From Candidatus Dependentiae bacterium (lineage in GTDB: Bacteria; Babelota; Babeliae; Babelales; UASB340), in the NCBI GenBank assembly GCA_018897535.1, contig JAHIKO010000044.1:1-6831 (forward strand): a stretch of DNA of 6,831 nt. Direction: 5' to 3'. Below, one piece after another: positions 6,434 to 6,831 of the stretch (its first letter is position 1; each line of letters starts with the position of its first letter). Position numbers and translations under genes: made by a program. Below the pieces are notes generated by a model. That model was not told the DNA's origin and ran no database searches. It saw nothing but the letters and a program-made list of their open reading frames with translations.

Positions 6434-6826
6434 GTGGTAATAGATATTATTAATTTTATAGGAACGGTTGTTATTGAAGTTTGCAATAAAGCCGGAAAAA
6501 TTGGGTTATTTTTTTACGAATCATTGGTCACATTATTCACTACAAAATTAAAAATTAAAAAAACTTTTTATCAAATGTCATACATAGGAATAGGTTCAAT
6601 TGGCGTCGTTGTACTAATTGGAATTACAGTTGGTGCCGTATTGGCTTTTCAATCATATGTAGGACTGCACAGATTTGGTGCTGAAAGATTTATAGGCCCT
6701 ATTATATTTATTGCTATGGTTAGAGAATTTGGTCCGGTACTTACCGCAATAATGGTAATTGGTCGAGCCGGTTCAGCAATGACGGCAGAAATAGGGACGA
6801 TGCGAATAACAGAACAAATTCTCTAA
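6434..6826 (+). CDS. mlaE: MlaE-family ABC transporter permease, incomplete: frame breaks at window end
   Basis: Inner-membrane permease of the Mla (MlaFEDB-type) phospholipid transport system, which moves lipids between the inner and outer membranes with an MlaF ATPase and an MCE-domain MlaD. The N-terminal half is clear: an amphipathic N-terminal helix (about 2-30), a hydrophobic segment 52-74 ending in GAVLAFQSY, then the family core FGAERFIGPI (81-90), MVREFGPVLTAIMVIGRAGSAMTAEIGTMRITEQI (95-129, cited by its key residues R97, E98, G110, R111, E119 and G121). Homologues continue with D-A-L and about 120 or more further residues, but here a TAA follows after one Leu (stop at 6824-6826). 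One frame over, the last bases read (S/A)-L-T-I, which resumes the expected A-L. So the 130-residue length reflects a frameshift, a sequence error or the window end, not a natural short protein. mlaF and mlaD would be expected downstream, outside the window. Confidence 0.85.
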   Translation: MVIDIINFIGTVVIEVCNKAGKIGLFFYESLVTLFTTKLKIKKTFYQMSYIGIGSIGVVVLIGITVGAVLAFQSYVGLHRFGAERFIGPIIFIAMVREFGPVLTAIMVIGRAGSAMTAEIGTMRITEQIL

Positions 6827-6831
6827 CCATA

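Overview
The window is a very AT-rich, gene-dense piece of a Gram-negative-type bacterial chromosome. The envelope evidence is direct: a beta-barrel outer membrane protein, an MlaE-type lipid-transport permease, a meso-diaminopimelate-type MurE, and several Sec signal peptides. The base composition, the poly-A/T-rich intergenic DNA, the small secreted proteins of unknown family and the broken-up cell-wall gene order fit a reduced-genome, host-associated lineage. Candidatus Dependentiae (TM6; Babela-like) is my best guess. It rests on overall style, not on a diagnostic marker, so Rickettsiales-like or other reduced Gram-negatives remain possible.

There are three blocks. (1) 2-1839, plus strand: the C-terminal two thirds of murE (its 5' end lies outside the window), then two small exported proteins of no recognised family. 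Their signal peptides are both 20 residues long and nearly matching. (2) 1854-5088, minus strand, read right to left: an outer membrane barrel protein, mreB, and an exported HAD-fold protein. These are packed with 12- and 7-base gaps, so they are almost certainly one operon. mreC and mreD do not follow mreB. (3) 5202-6831, plus strand: tpiA, secG and the start of mlaE. tpiA-secG is a common bacterial pairing. A 14-bp hairpin with a T tract separates secG from mlaE. Blocks 2 and 3 diverge from an AT-rich region of about 110 bases.

The common theme is the cell envelope: peptidoglycan precursor synthesis (MurE), elongation scaffold (MreB), protein export (SecG), phospholipid trafficking (MlaE), an outer membrane barrel and three periplasmic or secreted proteins. 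Only tpiA (glycolysis) lies outside this theme.

The points most worth a second look are these. The HAD protein is exported and its catalytic motifs are partly degenerate. The mlaE reading frame breaks inside a conserved motif at the very end of the window, and a 4-base deletion or a sequence-end error would explain it. The two small secreted proteins and the barrel protein have no family I recognise. I saw no tRNA, rRNA, CRISPR array, insertion sequence or phage gene. No unmistakable new system is present.
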